Shown here: piece by piece, positions 8,701 through 17,025 of the stretch
Layout of the letters: the number at the start of each line of letters is the position of its first letter
Numbering within the stretch: the stretch's first letter is position 1
Assembly: GCA_036747335.1 (NCBI GenBank)
Contig: DAIOCL010000006.1
Location: forward strand, 1 to 55,680
DNA: 55,680 bases
Origin: UBA4660 sp002405435
GTDB lineage: Bacteria; Bacteroidota; Bacteroidia; Flavobacteriales_D; Sanyastnellaceae
Direction of reading: 5' to 3'
Translations under genes and position numbers: made by a program
The notes under the pieces: model-generated
Databases searched by the model: none
Told to the model about the DNA's origin: nothing
Seen by the model: the letters and a program-made list of their open reading frames with translations, nothing else

Positions 8701-9201
8701 GACTGTGGCAATACCTGGTACGAAGTTTTTCTCGAGGGTGGAGAATCACTCGCTACGGCTGCGGCGAGCACCGAGCCGTTTGTTCCGTCCGCTGATGAGT
8801 GGGAACATATCGCGCTCAGCATTGATCCGGTCAATTCGGGAGGCTCCGGTGAAATTATCTGGGCCTTTCAGAACCGGGGGCATTGGGGCAACAATGTCTA
8901 TGTAGACAACATCAACATCTCACCTCCGGTAGGCGTAGAAACCACACAGGCCCAAAGCCGCCTGTGGTTGTATCCAAATCCGGCTACCGATGTGGTCAAC
9001 ATTCAGTGGCAAGACATTCCGGCTGGTGACGCATCCCTTTCGGTATATAATCCCATAGGCCAGTGCGTGTACAGTGAGCGTTTTGCGGCTGCCACCGATG
9101 GAAGCAGACAGTTGGAAGTTGCCCATCTTTCCTCTGGTCTTTACAGGGTGCAATGGCAGGGTGTGGGCGTTCAACTTGTCAGGACTGTTTCTGTTCGCTG
9201 A
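5767..9201 (+). CDS. Giant secreted BNR-repeat/PKD protein, T9SS type A
   Basis: A 1144 aa exported protein. Signal peptide MKKLLLLFFVLNLGARAFGQ. A large N-terminal beta-propeller-like part carries Asp-box (BNR/sialidase-type) motifs such as TTDGGESW (about 197), SSDGGDNW (about 243), SHDAGETW (about 356) and TGDGGESW (about 650). These mark propeller folds and do not prove glycosidase activity. A PKD-like domain follows (about 793-875), then a jelly-roll-like segment resembling choice-of-anchor J domains (about 880-1045). The final 80 residues start at LWLYPNPATD (about 1065) and end in VRTVSVR, a type A T9SS sorting signal. The ATG at 5767 is chosen because the signal peptide begins there; a GATCTTTG box lies at 5744-5751. 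Likely a surface-attached or released protein of unknown substrate. Confidence 0.88.
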   Translation: MKKLLLLFFVLNLGARAFGQSAEEWPDWVRMLYSENPNAWELKSAYEAYYLEHPFEKTPHTQAYKRWVSRNQAFVNAAGDVVWPSAAEKLALESRAGAVRGGDEIWSFAGPDIHFAADGTLTPVSSHSNVYCNDRSLTNPNLLFCGTESGGLYKSVDQGMHWEFVTKGLLVGAVTAVRIHPTDEQTVIFSGANDLYRTTDGGESWQVIGQPSFVAENISAWEIAYHPEDPSVVFAATESGFFRSSDGGDNWVEILDNDCQVVQFQPGNPSVVYTVRHHPVTDGYKFYRSLDSGQTFTLHDEGWFEELPGYEEVDVFGARLAVSEADPDRVYALIVGYGEYDAGVFTNGFIGIWVSHDAGETWSLPHGIIGTPYSEEHPNLMNFVGDDGTYSQLLYNTTMVASQLDADRVLIGGLNLWRSDDACASFQGVGGYIGGLPYFHVDQQELKVYKTGDNSEEVWCSNDGGICYSTDFMQSISNRCAGIVAVNLWGYDQGWNEDIMVGGRYHNGNMAYHENYPEGTFLALGGGEAPTGYVNYSDENKTYFSDIAGRILPETQAQQPGYFSMSLAPNESYWFNNSSRIMADHHYFDVVWLGRENKLYRSQNGGSSYSEVYAFGTNVSNQVLWFEQSYADPDVMYVHQRLGSTSSIWRTGDGGESWNEIDLPLTLSNLFFDLSASNPDELWVGYTYGSAANKIFRTTNAGGTLEHLTPTALAWRVFLCVAHQFGTDGGVYLAMLNGDVFYRNNTMSDWDLYSDGLPVSTQPIRIVPFYKDNKIRLATWNLGVWEAPLYEPSALIADFAAEYGTFFCPGDPVHFVDHSVCSSEAVYAWSFPGATPATSTEKYPTVVYAASGSFDVTMTITDNGVSATVTKPMYINAQEASPAVLQEDFETGAFPEEWQWAHSTGGSGNWTVSGQASAYGAGTYAMFFDNYGFDAQGNRDEIWLGKNVYTGIVVLEFDVAYVPYGGQYSDTLGVYYSTDCGNTWYEVFLEGGESLATAAASTEPFVPSADEWEHIALSIDPVNSGGSGEIIWAFQNRGHWGNNVYVDNINISPPVGVETTQAQSRLWLYPNPATDVVNIQWQDIPAGDASLSVYNPIGQCVYSERFAAATDGSRQLEVAHLSSGLYRVQWQGVGVQLVRTVSVR

Positions 9202-9246
9202 CAATAACATGGAAAGACCTGTTGAGGCCCGGCACTGGAAGTTATT

Positions 9247-11955
9247 TTACTCAATCACCAGCCTGCGGTATTGGCTGCCGAGCGTTACGGTGTAGAGACC
9301 GCGCGCCAGGCCGTCCACATTCAGCCTGCAGCGCGTGCCGCTAACAAGCTGTGTAAGGCAGCGTCTGCCATCGGCACCGTAGACGCAGGCCTGTGCCGGA
9401 TCATCTTCCGTTCGGGTGAGCCATACATCAGCAGCAGCGGGATTGGGTGCAAGATGAAACCCCGGTGAGTGCTCCGTAACGCCGATACCTTCCGGACCTT
9501 CGATGGTGTTATGCACTGTGTTGGTGATGATGGGAGCGTTGAAATCAAAATAGATGGCCGCGGTATTTTCAATTTCAGTCAATGGCAACAAATCCGGTTG
9601 TTGCATAACCGTAAAAATCACATAGCCGGGGCTCTCCGGGTCGTTGTTGGTGGAGTCGGGCAGCTGAATATTGGGGAAATTGAATTTGAGGGTATTGTTG
9701 TCCAGCACTTCGGTGATGAGATCATGGCTGCTTCCGATCACCTGTAGGGTGGCGATGTCGAGATCAGGATCAATTTCATCGAGGATGTACACGTTAACAG
9801 CAGGGGCGGTTCCTGTATTCTGAAAATGCACGGTATAAGTCATGAGTTGGTTGGGCGAGATAAAGCCTTCCGTTCCGTAACCGGAGGGATAGACCTCCTT
9901 CATGTTCGGATCGTATGAGCCCACCACTTCAGCTGTGTAGGTTTTCACGTTGTTGCCGGCGTTAAAATCTCCTGTTGTCGGATTGATTTCCGCCTGAAAA
10001 TTGAACAGCGTACCCAGTGCAGTTTCTACCGGCGTGTACAGCGACAATTGCGGGGTAAGGTGTTCGTCACCATAGATGGTATTGGTGAAATTCCACGTAA
10101 GTATATTTCCTTCGATGGCATCAGGCGCCGGGTTTGCACTCTCAAAAACCACCAGCGGATCGAGTGTCAGGGAAAGCGTTCCGCTTACCGCCCCGCAACC
10201 CTCGTTAAATCCGTCGAGTATCAGGCTGGTGTGGAAGCCGGGCACGAATGTCCATGCCGTGATGTTGGTGTGAAGGTCATGGCCAGTGCCGGTGGAGGGA
10301 CCGCTGACGACTACGTTGCGTGTGGCGGTGCATCCTTCCCCGTCGGTACCCATTACGGTATAGATACCGGCACTTTCCGGCAATAGAGCAGCGGTGGTTT
10401 CACCGGTATTCCAGGTAAATGCATAGGGTTCGGTGCCGGCCGTAAACTGTGCGTTGATATAGCCAACGAGATCAGCGCAGTTGAGATTTTCTGCGGCGGT
10501 GATTTCCATGCTCACCGATGCGCATGCACCCTGGTTGTAGTGTGCAATGAACAGGGGCCATGTGCTGCTTTCAGCAAGCAGCATAGAAGTTCCGGTGCCT
10601 GGATCCAGGTCCAGGCTGGTTTGGTATAATCCGGCTACCACCAGTTGGTTGTCGGCATTCACTTCAATATCTACGGCCCAGTCATCACCATAACATTCCC
10701 CAAGTGCGAAGGCCCAGTTGAGAGCGCCATTGCTGTTATAACGGGCACAGAAGAACTGTTGTGTACCATCCGGGTTTACATTGATGGTGCCCTCTGAGCC
10801 GTCGAGGTCGCCGGTTTCCTGTGAAATGAAACCATGTGTATAGATGTTGCCATCCACATCGGTAGCCAGCGCATTGATATAGGCACCATAGCCGGAACGC
10901 AGCCATTGGAAGCTGCCATCACCGGCATACTTAGCCAGAAACCAGCCTCCGTTATTGTCCTGTGTCACCCATGCTTCGCCTGCGCCCGGATCAAAATCAA
11001 GATTGTATTCAAACCATCCGCCCCACACAACTTCATCTTCGCCCAGAACCTGACACAATTCACTTTCATTGCTGGATCCCGTTCCCAGGTTAAAGGTATG
11101 GGCCCAAACAAAGTTGCCACCGTCATCATACTTCGCAATGAAGTCACCGGAAGCGAATTCGTTAACCGGTTCAAGCAGGTATTCCTCTTCACCGGGATCC
11201 ATGTCTACGAATGAACGGTGTGTGCCTTTCACCACCACATTCCCGTAGGCATCGGTATCGATCCAGCGAACGTAGTCAAACATATCACCACCGATGGTGA
11301 TGGCCCAGATGAATGAACCAAGCGCATCCAGTTTCAAGATAAAAAAGTCGGAGTCATTCGCAGTGGCAAGCCACTCACTAGTACCCGGATCAAAATCTGC
11401 GGTGTCCTGAAAATAACCCCCGAGCAAAATATTCCCGGCGTTGTCGATAGCCATATCGTACAGCGCATTGTAGCCTGAGCCATTGATGGAAACAGCCCAC
11501 TCAAAGTTTCCTGCGGCATCGTAGGAGGCAACGTAGATGTCTGCAGTTTCACCGGAAGTGAGGGTAAAGGTGCCTGCACCCGGATCAAAGTCTACCGTTC
11601 CATAGTAGCTGCCTGATATAATATAGCCAGCGTTGTCCTTGCATTCGATCTGGACTTCACCGTAGTGGTTGGTTTGAATAAAGTGCGCCCATTGCCATTG
11701 GCTGTCCGTTGAGATGAAGGCGAGATACACACCATTGGCGTTCTCGCTGTTGAGCCAGAGTTCACCCGCCCCCGGATCGGCTTCAATGGCCTCGTAGAGG
11801 CCGTCGGCGAAGTAGGTGCCGTTGTCGTTGGTAGAAATGGCTCCCTTGTAGACATGGGGAAACGAGGCCCCGAAATCAAGGAAAGACGATAACTGTTGAC
11901 CTGAGGCTGTTTGGACAACCAGGCAAACCGAAAGCACAAAGACGGGTAATTTCAT
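9247..11955 (-). CDS. Secreted repeat protein with T9SS type A signal
   Basis: A 902 aa exported protein. Signal peptide MKLPVFVLSVCLVVQTASGQ. Residues about 20-490 contain roughly seven propeller-like repeats, each with a DPG signature (DPGAGELW, DFDPGAGTF, DFDPGTSEW, DMDPGEEEY, DFDPGAGEAW, DLDPGTGTS) and a following WAxxxxG strand, as in SBBP-type repeats of Bacteroidota. Then come an Ig-like segment and a DUF11/DUF7619-like adhesion domain beginning SYDPNMKEVYPSGYG (about 677). The C-terminal HLAPNPAAADVW...YRRLVIE (about 834-902) is a type A T9SS signal. The start is the ATG at 11955, not an in-frame TTG three codons upstream. It converges on the other giant cargo gene with a 45-bp gap. 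Substrate and function are unknown. Confidence 0.88.
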   Translation of the reverse strand: MKLPVFVLSVCLVVQTASGQQLSSFLDFGASFPHVYKGAISTNDNGTYFADGLYEAIEADPGAGELWLNSENANGVYLAFISTDSQWQWAHFIQTNHYGEVQIECKDNAGYIISGSYYGTVDFDPGAGTFTLTSGETADIYVASYDAAGNFEWAVSINGSGYNALYDMAIDNAGNILLGGYFQDTADFDPGTSEWLATANDSDFFILKLDALGSFIWAITIGGDMFDYVRWIDTDAYGNVVVKGTHRSFVDMDPGEEEYLLEPVNEFASGDFIAKYDDGGNFVWAHTFNLGTGSSNESELCQVLGEDEVVWGGWFEYNLDFDPGAGEAWVTQDNNGGWFLAKYAGDGSFQWLRSGYGAYINALATDVDGNIYTHGFISQETGDLDGSEGTINVNPDGTQQFFCARYNSNGALNWAFALGECYGDDWAVDIEVNADNQLVVAGLYQTSLDLDPGTGTSMLLAESSTWPLFIAHYNQGACASVSMEITAAENLNCADLVGYINAQFTAGTEPYAFTWNTGETTAALLPESAGIYTVMGTDGEGCTATRNVVVSGPSTGTGHDLHTNITAWTFVPGFHTSLILDGFNEGCGAVSGTLSLTLDPLVVFESANPAPDAIEGNILTWNFTNTIYGDEHLTPQLSLYTPVETALGTLFNFQAEINPTTGDFNAGNNVKTYTAEVVGSYDPNMKEVYPSGYGTEGFISPNQLMTYTVHFQNTGTAPAVNVYILDEIDPDLDIATLQVIGSSHDLITEVLDNNTLKFNFPNIQLPDSTNNDPESPGYVIFTVMQQPDLLPLTEIENTAAIYFDFNAPIITNTVHNTIEGPEGIGVTEHSPGFHLAPNPAAADVWLTRTEDDPAQACVYGADGRRCLTQLVSGTRCRLNVDGLARGLYTVTLGSQYRRLVIE

Positions 11956-12074
11956 CGGGTTCAAATCTGCGTATAAAGATAGGTCAATGGTCCCCCTTAT
12001 CCGCGTAGGAAAACGGAATTCAGCCCGCCTGGCCTTCAGGCCTTGCAGCGGCCATGATGGATGCCGGTAATGCC

Positions 12075-12108
12075 AAAAAAAAGCCCCGCCTGGATCTACA
12101 GGCGGGGC
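12075..12108 (-). terminator. Rho-independent terminator of gdhA
   Basis: Perfect 8-bp stem GCCCCGCC / GGCGGGGC (12083-12090 and 12101-12108) with a 10-base loop, followed on the reverse strand by eight T residues. It sits 24 bases beyond the gdhA stop codon. Confidence 0.92.
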
Positions 12109-12132
12109 AATGGGGATTAATGGACAGAAATT

Positions 12133-13482
12133 TTATACAACACCCTGGTCGAGCATGGCATCGGCCACTTTCACAAACCCGGCAATGTTGGCTCCTTTCA
12201 CATAGTTGACGAAGTCGCCGTCTTTGCCGTATTGCACACAGGCTGCATGAATACTCTTCATGATGCCATGCAGTTTCTGGTCCACTTCTTCGCGGGTCCA
12301 GGAGAGGCGCAGCGAGTTCTGCGACATTTCAAGTCCTGATGTGGCTACACCGCCGGCATTGGAGGCCTTGCCGGGTGCGAAGAACACCTTCGCTGCCAGG
12401 AATGCTTCAACGGCTTCCGGCGTGCTCGGCATATTGGCGCCTTCGGCTACACACAACACGCCATTGGCAATCAGTGCCTTTGCATCATGCCCATTGAGTT
12501 CGTTTTGCGTAGCACAAGGCAGTGCGATATCGCATTTCACACCCCAAGGGGTTTTGCCAGCCACATATTCGCAGCCGAATTTGTCTGCATATTCCTTGAT
12601 ACGGCCGCGCTTTACATTCTTCAGTTCCATGAGGAATGCGAGTTTTTCGGCACTGATGCCGTCCTTGTCATGGATATAACCGTCGCTGTCGCTGGCGGTA
12701 ACCACTTTCGCGCCCAGTTGCGTGGCTTTCTCGATGGCGAACTGGGCTACGTTTCCGCTTCCGCTCACCACAACCGTTTTGCCTTTGAAGTCCTGGCCCT
12801 TGGTTGCCAGCATTTCTTGAGCGAAGTATACCGTTCCGTAACCGGTGGCTTCCGGACGAATGAGTGAACCGCCCCAGGTGCGTCCTTTCCCGGTCAGTAC
12901 ACCGGTGAATTCATTCCGCAGGCGCTTGTACTGGCCAAACATGTATCCGATTTCGCGGCCACCCACGCCGATATCACCGGCCGGCACGTCGGTGTCGGCG
13001 CCGATGTGGCGTGCGAGTTCAGTCATGAAACTCTGGCAGAATCGCATCACTTCCTGTTCACTTTTTCCTTTCGGATCGAAATCACTTCCGCCCTTACCAC
13101 CGCCCATAGGCAGGGTAGTGAGGGAGTTTTTGAAGATCTGCTCGAATCCGAGGAATTTCAGAACCGAAAGGTTAACAGTGGGGTGAAAACGCAATCCGCC
13201 CTTGTAAGGGCCGATGGCGCTGTTGAATTCTACGCGGTAGCCGCGGTTCACATGCACTTCGCCTTTATCATCCACCCAGGGTACCCTGAAAATCAGGGTG
13301 CGCTCGGGCTCTGCGATACGCTGCAGGATTTTGGCGGTTTTGTACTTCGTGTGCTCCTCGATGTAGGGAATCACCGCTTCTGCTACCTCGTGTACGGCTT
13401 GCAAGAACTCAGGTTCATTAGGGTTCTTGGACTTGATATCCGCTATAAAAGCGTCTATCGCTGCCTGGTGTTTGTTTGCCAT
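12133..13482 (-). CDS. gdhA: NADP-type glutamate dehydrogenase
   Basis: Makes glutamate from 2-oxoglutarate and ammonium with a nicotinamide cofactor. The 449 aa length fits the hexameric small GDH group (GDH50s). Seen: YKGGLRFHPTVN (about 90), the catalytic-lysine region PMGGGKGGSDFDPKGKS (about 124-140), PAGDIGVGGREIG (about 165), and the Rossmann GSGNVAQFA (about 236), followed by an acidic and serine-rich ASDSDG. NADP preference is inferred from the subfamily. I placed the start at the ATG of MANKHQAAIDAF (13482), since the upstream in-frame extension is uncharged junk and a -7-like box (TATATTCG, 13515-13522) lies 32 bases upstream. A strong terminator ends the transcript, so it is probably monocistronic. 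Confidence 0.95.
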   Translation of the reverse strand: MANKHQAAIDAFIADIKSKNPNEPEFLQAVHEVAEAVIPYIEEHTKYKTAKILQRIAEPERTLIFRVPWVDDKGEVHVNRGYRVEFNSAIGPYKGGLRFHPTVNLSVLKFLGFEQIFKNSLTTLPMGGGKGGSDFDPKGKSEQEVMRFCQSFMTELARHIGADTDVPAGDIGVGGREIGYMFGQYKRLRNEFTGVLTGKGRTWGGSLIRPEATGYGTVYFAQEMLATKGQDFKGKTVVVSGSGNVAQFAIEKATQLGAKVVTASDSDGYIHDKDGISAEKLAFLMELKNVKRGRIKEYADKFGCEYVAGKTPWGVKCDIALPCATQNELNGHDAKALIANGVLCVAEGANMPSTPEAVEAFLAAKVFFAPGKASNAGGVATSGLEMSQNSLRLSWTREEVDQKLHGIMKSIHAACVQYGKDGDFVNYVKGANIAGFVKVADAMLDQGVV

Positions 13483-13514
13483 TATGCGTTGGTTTTTTGA
13501 GATTTTTTGCGGGG

Positions 13515-13522
13515 CGAATATA
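13515..13522 (-). promoter_or_regulatory. -7-like element of gdhA
   Basis: TATATTCG on the reverse strand matches TAnnTTTG with T to C at the penultimate base, a variant that recurs in this window before metG, mlaE and the DUF6089 gene. It lies 32 bases before the gdhA ATG. Confidence 0.4.
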
Positions 13523-13586
13523 GTAGTGCTTTCGTCGGTCTGCTGCCTCAAATCTCCGGGCAACATGCCGCACAATAGGCTCATAA

Positions 13587-14348
13587 TCAAGGGATGATGA
13601 GAATTGTTGCACCGGACAGCCAGGCCTTGATGAGCGGCCGGTTGTGGGTGACCGGTGTGATCCAGTGGCTGCGGGTGGCGCCAAAGGCTGCGGAGGTGTG
13701 GGCGATTTCTGCCGTCACGGCTGCCGGGGGCAGATACGAGCTGTGAATAAAAAGCAACCGGCCTTCGGATTTAAATAAAAACCCCACGTGGTAGTCTTGT
13801 CCCACCACATACAAACCGTCTTTTTGGCTGGCGAGAAAATCATCGGCCACCTGCGCCGGGGTTACTGCCGCCAGTCGTTCGGGCTGCTGGCCCATGTTTA
13901 ATGTCTTGCATGCTGAAAAGGCCGATTGCTGAGCGAGTTTGTATCGGTTAAGGTTGAATCCGGCATGACGGAGGGTGGTGGATACCAGGTACCCGCAGGC
14001 CACCTCGCCCTGTCCGGGAACATCGGTATGCCCTTCAAAGTCCCAGGGAGTGCCCATCCAGTGCGGAAAAATGCCCGAAACCAGTTCGCGGGTCAGCAAG
14101 GCCGCTGCGCTGTCAAGGGCGGCCTCACGTTGCAGGGAGTCCGGTGCTTCGCGGAATTGTCGGGCCCATTCAGCGCGTTGCTGAGCAAGGTCGGCCCTTA
14201 CCTGGCCATAGTCGCGGTCGGGCGTGTAATGCCATACGGGGGCGGTTTCAGCGGCGGGCGTGAGTGTCTGGGCTTCCGGCGGGGTTTGCGCGCAGGCACA
14301 TCCGAGCACCAAAAAGAGTTGGGGCGGCAGGCAAAGGCGCATTTTCAT
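13587..14348 (-). CDS. Putative lipoprotein with NlpC/P60-like fold
   Basis: A 253 aa protein without a gene name. The N-terminus MKMRLCLPPQLFLVLGC looks like a lipoprotein signal with lipobox LVLGC (Cys17). The middle has ACGYLVSTTLRHAGF (about 117-131) and, downstream, DYHVGFLFK and FIHSSYLPP (about 184-206). This Cys...His arrangement resembles papain-fold NlpC/P60 peptidases or amidases, but the usual DCSGF motif is ACGYL here, so enzyme activity is an inference. WMGTPWDF (about 97-104) resembles the typical approach to such domains. It would act in the periplasm. It is divergent from the RND/MMPL gene and follows gdhA in reverse order with its own start; no clear promoter was seen. Confidence 0.7.
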   Translation of the reverse strand: MKMRLCLPPQLFLVLGCACAQTPPEAQTLTPAAETAPVWHYTPDRDYGQVRADLAQQRAEWARQFREAPDSLQREAALDSAAALLTRELVSGIFPHWMGTPWDFEGHTDVPGQGEVACGYLVSTTLRHAGFNLNRYKLAQQSAFSACKTLNMGQQPERLAAVTPAQVADDFLASQKDGLYVVGQDYHVGFLFKSEGRLLFIHSSYLPPAAVTAEIAHTSAAFGATRSHWITPVTHNRPLIKAWLSGATILIIP

Positions 14349-14441
14349 GACGGTTTAGCCACAGTGCAACGCTCTTTTCCGGAGGTTATTGTTGCCCAAC
14401 TGCCCAACGACGGCTGCTTCGGGCTTTCTTTGTCGCCGAAT

Positions 14442-16916
14442 ATGTGGGGATCTATAGGGGCATTCATACTGCGCTACCGCATACCCATTGCCATCGTGAT
14501 GCTGGCCATCACAGCGGGCATGGGCTATATGGCCCAATTTGTCCGGATGAACTACAAGTTTTCCGGTGTGCTGCCCAAGGATGACAGCACGTTTGTCGAC
14601 TACGAGCGGTTTATCGGACAGTTCAGTGAAGACGGCAATGTGCTTGCCATCGGTTTCCGCGACAGCAGCATCTGGGAACTGGAAAATTTCACGAAATGGC
14701 GCGCGCTTGGCGATTCGCTGCGGTCAGTCAAGGTACCTGTAACGAACAGGACAGCCGGCGGGAAAACGATAGACATGCGTTCGGCGGTGGACAGTGTTTT
14801 TTCCGCCGCCCACTGCTATACCCTTGTCCGAAACGACTCGCTGCAGCGCTTTGATTTTGTTAAGCTGGGAAGTGGGGGACTGCAGACCCAGGCCGACGCA
14901 GACAGCATCCGTTCCCTGCTCTATAACCTGCCTTTTTATGAGGATATTCTGTACCGCAAGGAAACCGACGCGGGGCTGATGATGGTGTTTGTCAACAAAG
15001 AAATTTTTGACTCCAACAACCGAGGCGACGCCGTAGACCGCATGGTGTCTATGTGCGACCGCTTTACCGAAACCACCGGCATCAGGACCTACATCAGCGG
15101 ACTGCCCTTCATCCGCGACGAAACCATGAAGCGGGTTAAGGGAGAACTCAATTTTTTCACAGGATTATCGGCCATTATCTGTGTGCTGCTCCTCTATATT
15201 TTCTTCCGGTCATTCAAGGTAATCCTCATCGTCATGTCTGTAGTGGCCGTAGGTGTTGTGTGGGCGATGGGTTCAATCGCATTGTTTGACTATCCGCTGA
15301 CGGCACTCATGGGGCTCATGCCTCCGCTTATGATTGTGACCAGCGTGCCCAACTGCATTTACCTCGTCACGAAATACCACCAGGAGTACAAGCGGTACGG
15401 CAATAAGACACGGGCGCTGACTCGTGTGGTGCAGAAAGCAGGACTAAGCGCATTTATGATCAACGCGACCACAGCGGTCGGTTTTGCCACCTTCATTTTT
15501 ACCTCCAGCGACCTTTTGGTACACTTCGGTGTGATCGCCACGCTCAACAGCATGGGTGTGTTTTTTCTTTCGCTCATAATATTTCCCATCGTTTCCTTTT
15601 ACCTGCCGCCACCTACAGAAAAACACCTTGACCACCTCGACAGCCGGTGGCTCGAGTGGACACTCGACGGACTGGTGCGTATCGTTTCGAAAAACAGGCG
15701 ACTCATTTACGTCATCACCATTTTGCTCACGCTCGCCGGTATGCTGGGCATTTCGCTCATGCATACCACCGGCAACATGGTGGATGATCTTCCGGAAGAT
15801 GACCGTGTAATTACCGACCTGCGGTGGTTTGAACAGAACTTCAATGGGGTGATGCCTTTTGAGGTTATGGTGGATACAAAAAAGAAAGGTGCAGTTACCC
15901 AGACCAAGAATCAGCAAAAACTTGAGCAATTACAGGAATTGCTCGCCGGGTACACCCTGCCACTCAAAGATACCTTGATCCATCCGTTTTCACGAAGTAT
16001 TTCCATCGTCGATGCGGGCAAGTTCATTCGGCAGTCATTTTACTCCGGAGATCCCGACCGGTACAGTATGATTCAGAAGAACGAACAAAGTTTTATTGGT
16101 CCTTATGTGGAGGCCAACTACAACGCGCACGGGATGGAGCATACCTTTATGGACAGCAGCAGATCGCGCACACGCGTTTCGGCGCACATCGCCGACATCG
16201 GCACCCGCGAAATGGACAAGCTTATCCGCGACATCAATCCCCGGATTGACAGCATCTTCGATCCGGGCAAGTATGATGTTACACTGACAGGAACCAGCAT
16301 CGTGTTTGTCAAAGGAACCAGTTACCTGGTAAAAGACCTGTTCAGCAGCCTGCTTTTCGGGATTATCATCATTTCGTTGCTTATGGCCCTAATGTTTTGG
16401 TCGTTTCGCATGGTGTTGATATCCTTCGTGCCCAACGTCATTCCACAGATCATGACGGCGGGTATCATGGGTTTCCTCGACATTCCGCTGAAGCCTTCGA
16501 CCATTCTGGTGTTTAGCATAGCGCTGGGGATTTCGGTAGACAATACCATTCACTACCTGGCCAAATACCGCCAGGAGCTGCGCTTCCACAACTGGAAAAT
16601 CAGGGAGTCTGCATTGCTGGCCATACGGGAAACCGGAGCCAGCATGGTATATACTTCGCTGGTGCTGTTGTTCGGATTCGGATGTTTTGCGGCCAGTGAG
16701 TTTGAAGGATCGCGCGCCCTCGGCGTGCTGACAGCCGTGACCTTGCTGGTGGCCATGTTTACCAACCTGATCGTATTGCCATCCCTGCTGCTGTCGTTCC
16801 AGCGCAGCATCACCACCCAGTCTTTCAAGGAACCATTCTTTCAGATGATGGATGAAGAAGACGAACTGCACTACTCCGACTGGGAAATCAGGAAAAACCC
16901 TGCGGAGTCACCGTAA
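14442..16916 (+). CDS. RND/MMPL-family transporter
   Basis: An 824 aa inner-membrane protein with the duplicated RND/MMPL topology. TM1 is at about 10-32, followed by a large periplasmic loop. A cluster of five helices starts at LNFFTGLSAIICVLLLYIFF (about 236), then a second lone helix (about 420) with a second loop, and a second cluster starts near 632 (LLFGIIIISLLMALMFW). The pattern is that of the MMPL/HpnN/SSD-like group that moves lipids or hydrophobic compounds using proton force. The start is ATG 14442: translation upstream would run into the opposite-strand lipoprotein gene, and TTTCTTTG (14425-14432) provides a near-consensus -7 box nine bases before it. No fusion protein or TolC partner lies nearby. 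Substrate unknown. Confidence 0.85.
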   Translation: MWGSIGAFILRYRIPIAIVMLAITAGMGYMAQFVRMNYKFSGVLPKDDSTFVDYERFIGQFSEDGNVLAIGFRDSSIWELENFTKWRALGDSLRSVKVPVTNRTAGGKTIDMRSAVDSVFSAAHCYTLVRNDSLQRFDFVKLGSGGLQTQADADSIRSLLYNLPFYEDILYRKETDAGLMMVFVNKEIFDSNNRGDAVDRMVSMCDRFTETTGIRTYISGLPFIRDETMKRVKGELNFFTGLSAIICVLLLYIFFRSFKVILIVMSVVAVGVVWAMGSIALFDYPLTALMGLMPPLMIVTSVPNCIYLVTKYHQEYKRYGNKTRALTRVVQKAGLSAFMINATTAVGFATFIFTSSDLLVHFGVIATLNSMGVFFLSLIIFPIVSFYLPPPTEKHLDHLDSRWLEWTLDGLVRIVSKNRRLIYVITILLTLAGMLGISLMHTTGNMVDDLPEDDRVITDLRWFEQNFNGVMPFEVMVDTKKKGAVTQTKNQQKLEQLQELLAGYTLPLKDTLIHPFSRSISIVDAGKFIRQSFYSGDPDRYSMIQKNEQSFIGPYVEANYNAHGMEHTFMDSSRSRTRVSAHIADIGTREMDKLIRDINPRIDSIFDPGKYDVTLTGTSIVFVKGTSYLVKDLFSSLLFGIIIISLLMALMFWSFRMVLISFVPNVIPQIMTAGIMGFLDIPLKPSTILVFSIALGISVDNTIHYLAKYRQELRFHNWKIRESALLAIRETGASMVYTSLVLLFGFGCFAASEFEGSRALGVLTAVTLLVAMFTNLIVLPSLLLSFQRSITTQSFKEPFFQMMDEEDELHYSDWEIRKNPAESP

Positions 16917-16978
16917 AGTGCTGATAAACAAAATAGTATCTGGTGTTAATTCCGGCATACGGCCTTCATAAAACAAAT

Positions 16979-16986
16979 TACTTTTG
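16979..16986 (+). promoter_or_regulatory. -7 promoter element of sucAB
   Basis: TACTTTTG is an exact TAnnTTTG match 39 bases before the sucA ATG. No convincing -33 TTTG was found at the expected distance. Confidence 0.6.
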
Positions 16987-17025
16987 TGCCTCGTTTAATG
17001 ATGCTGCCCTCAGGCAGATGATCTC

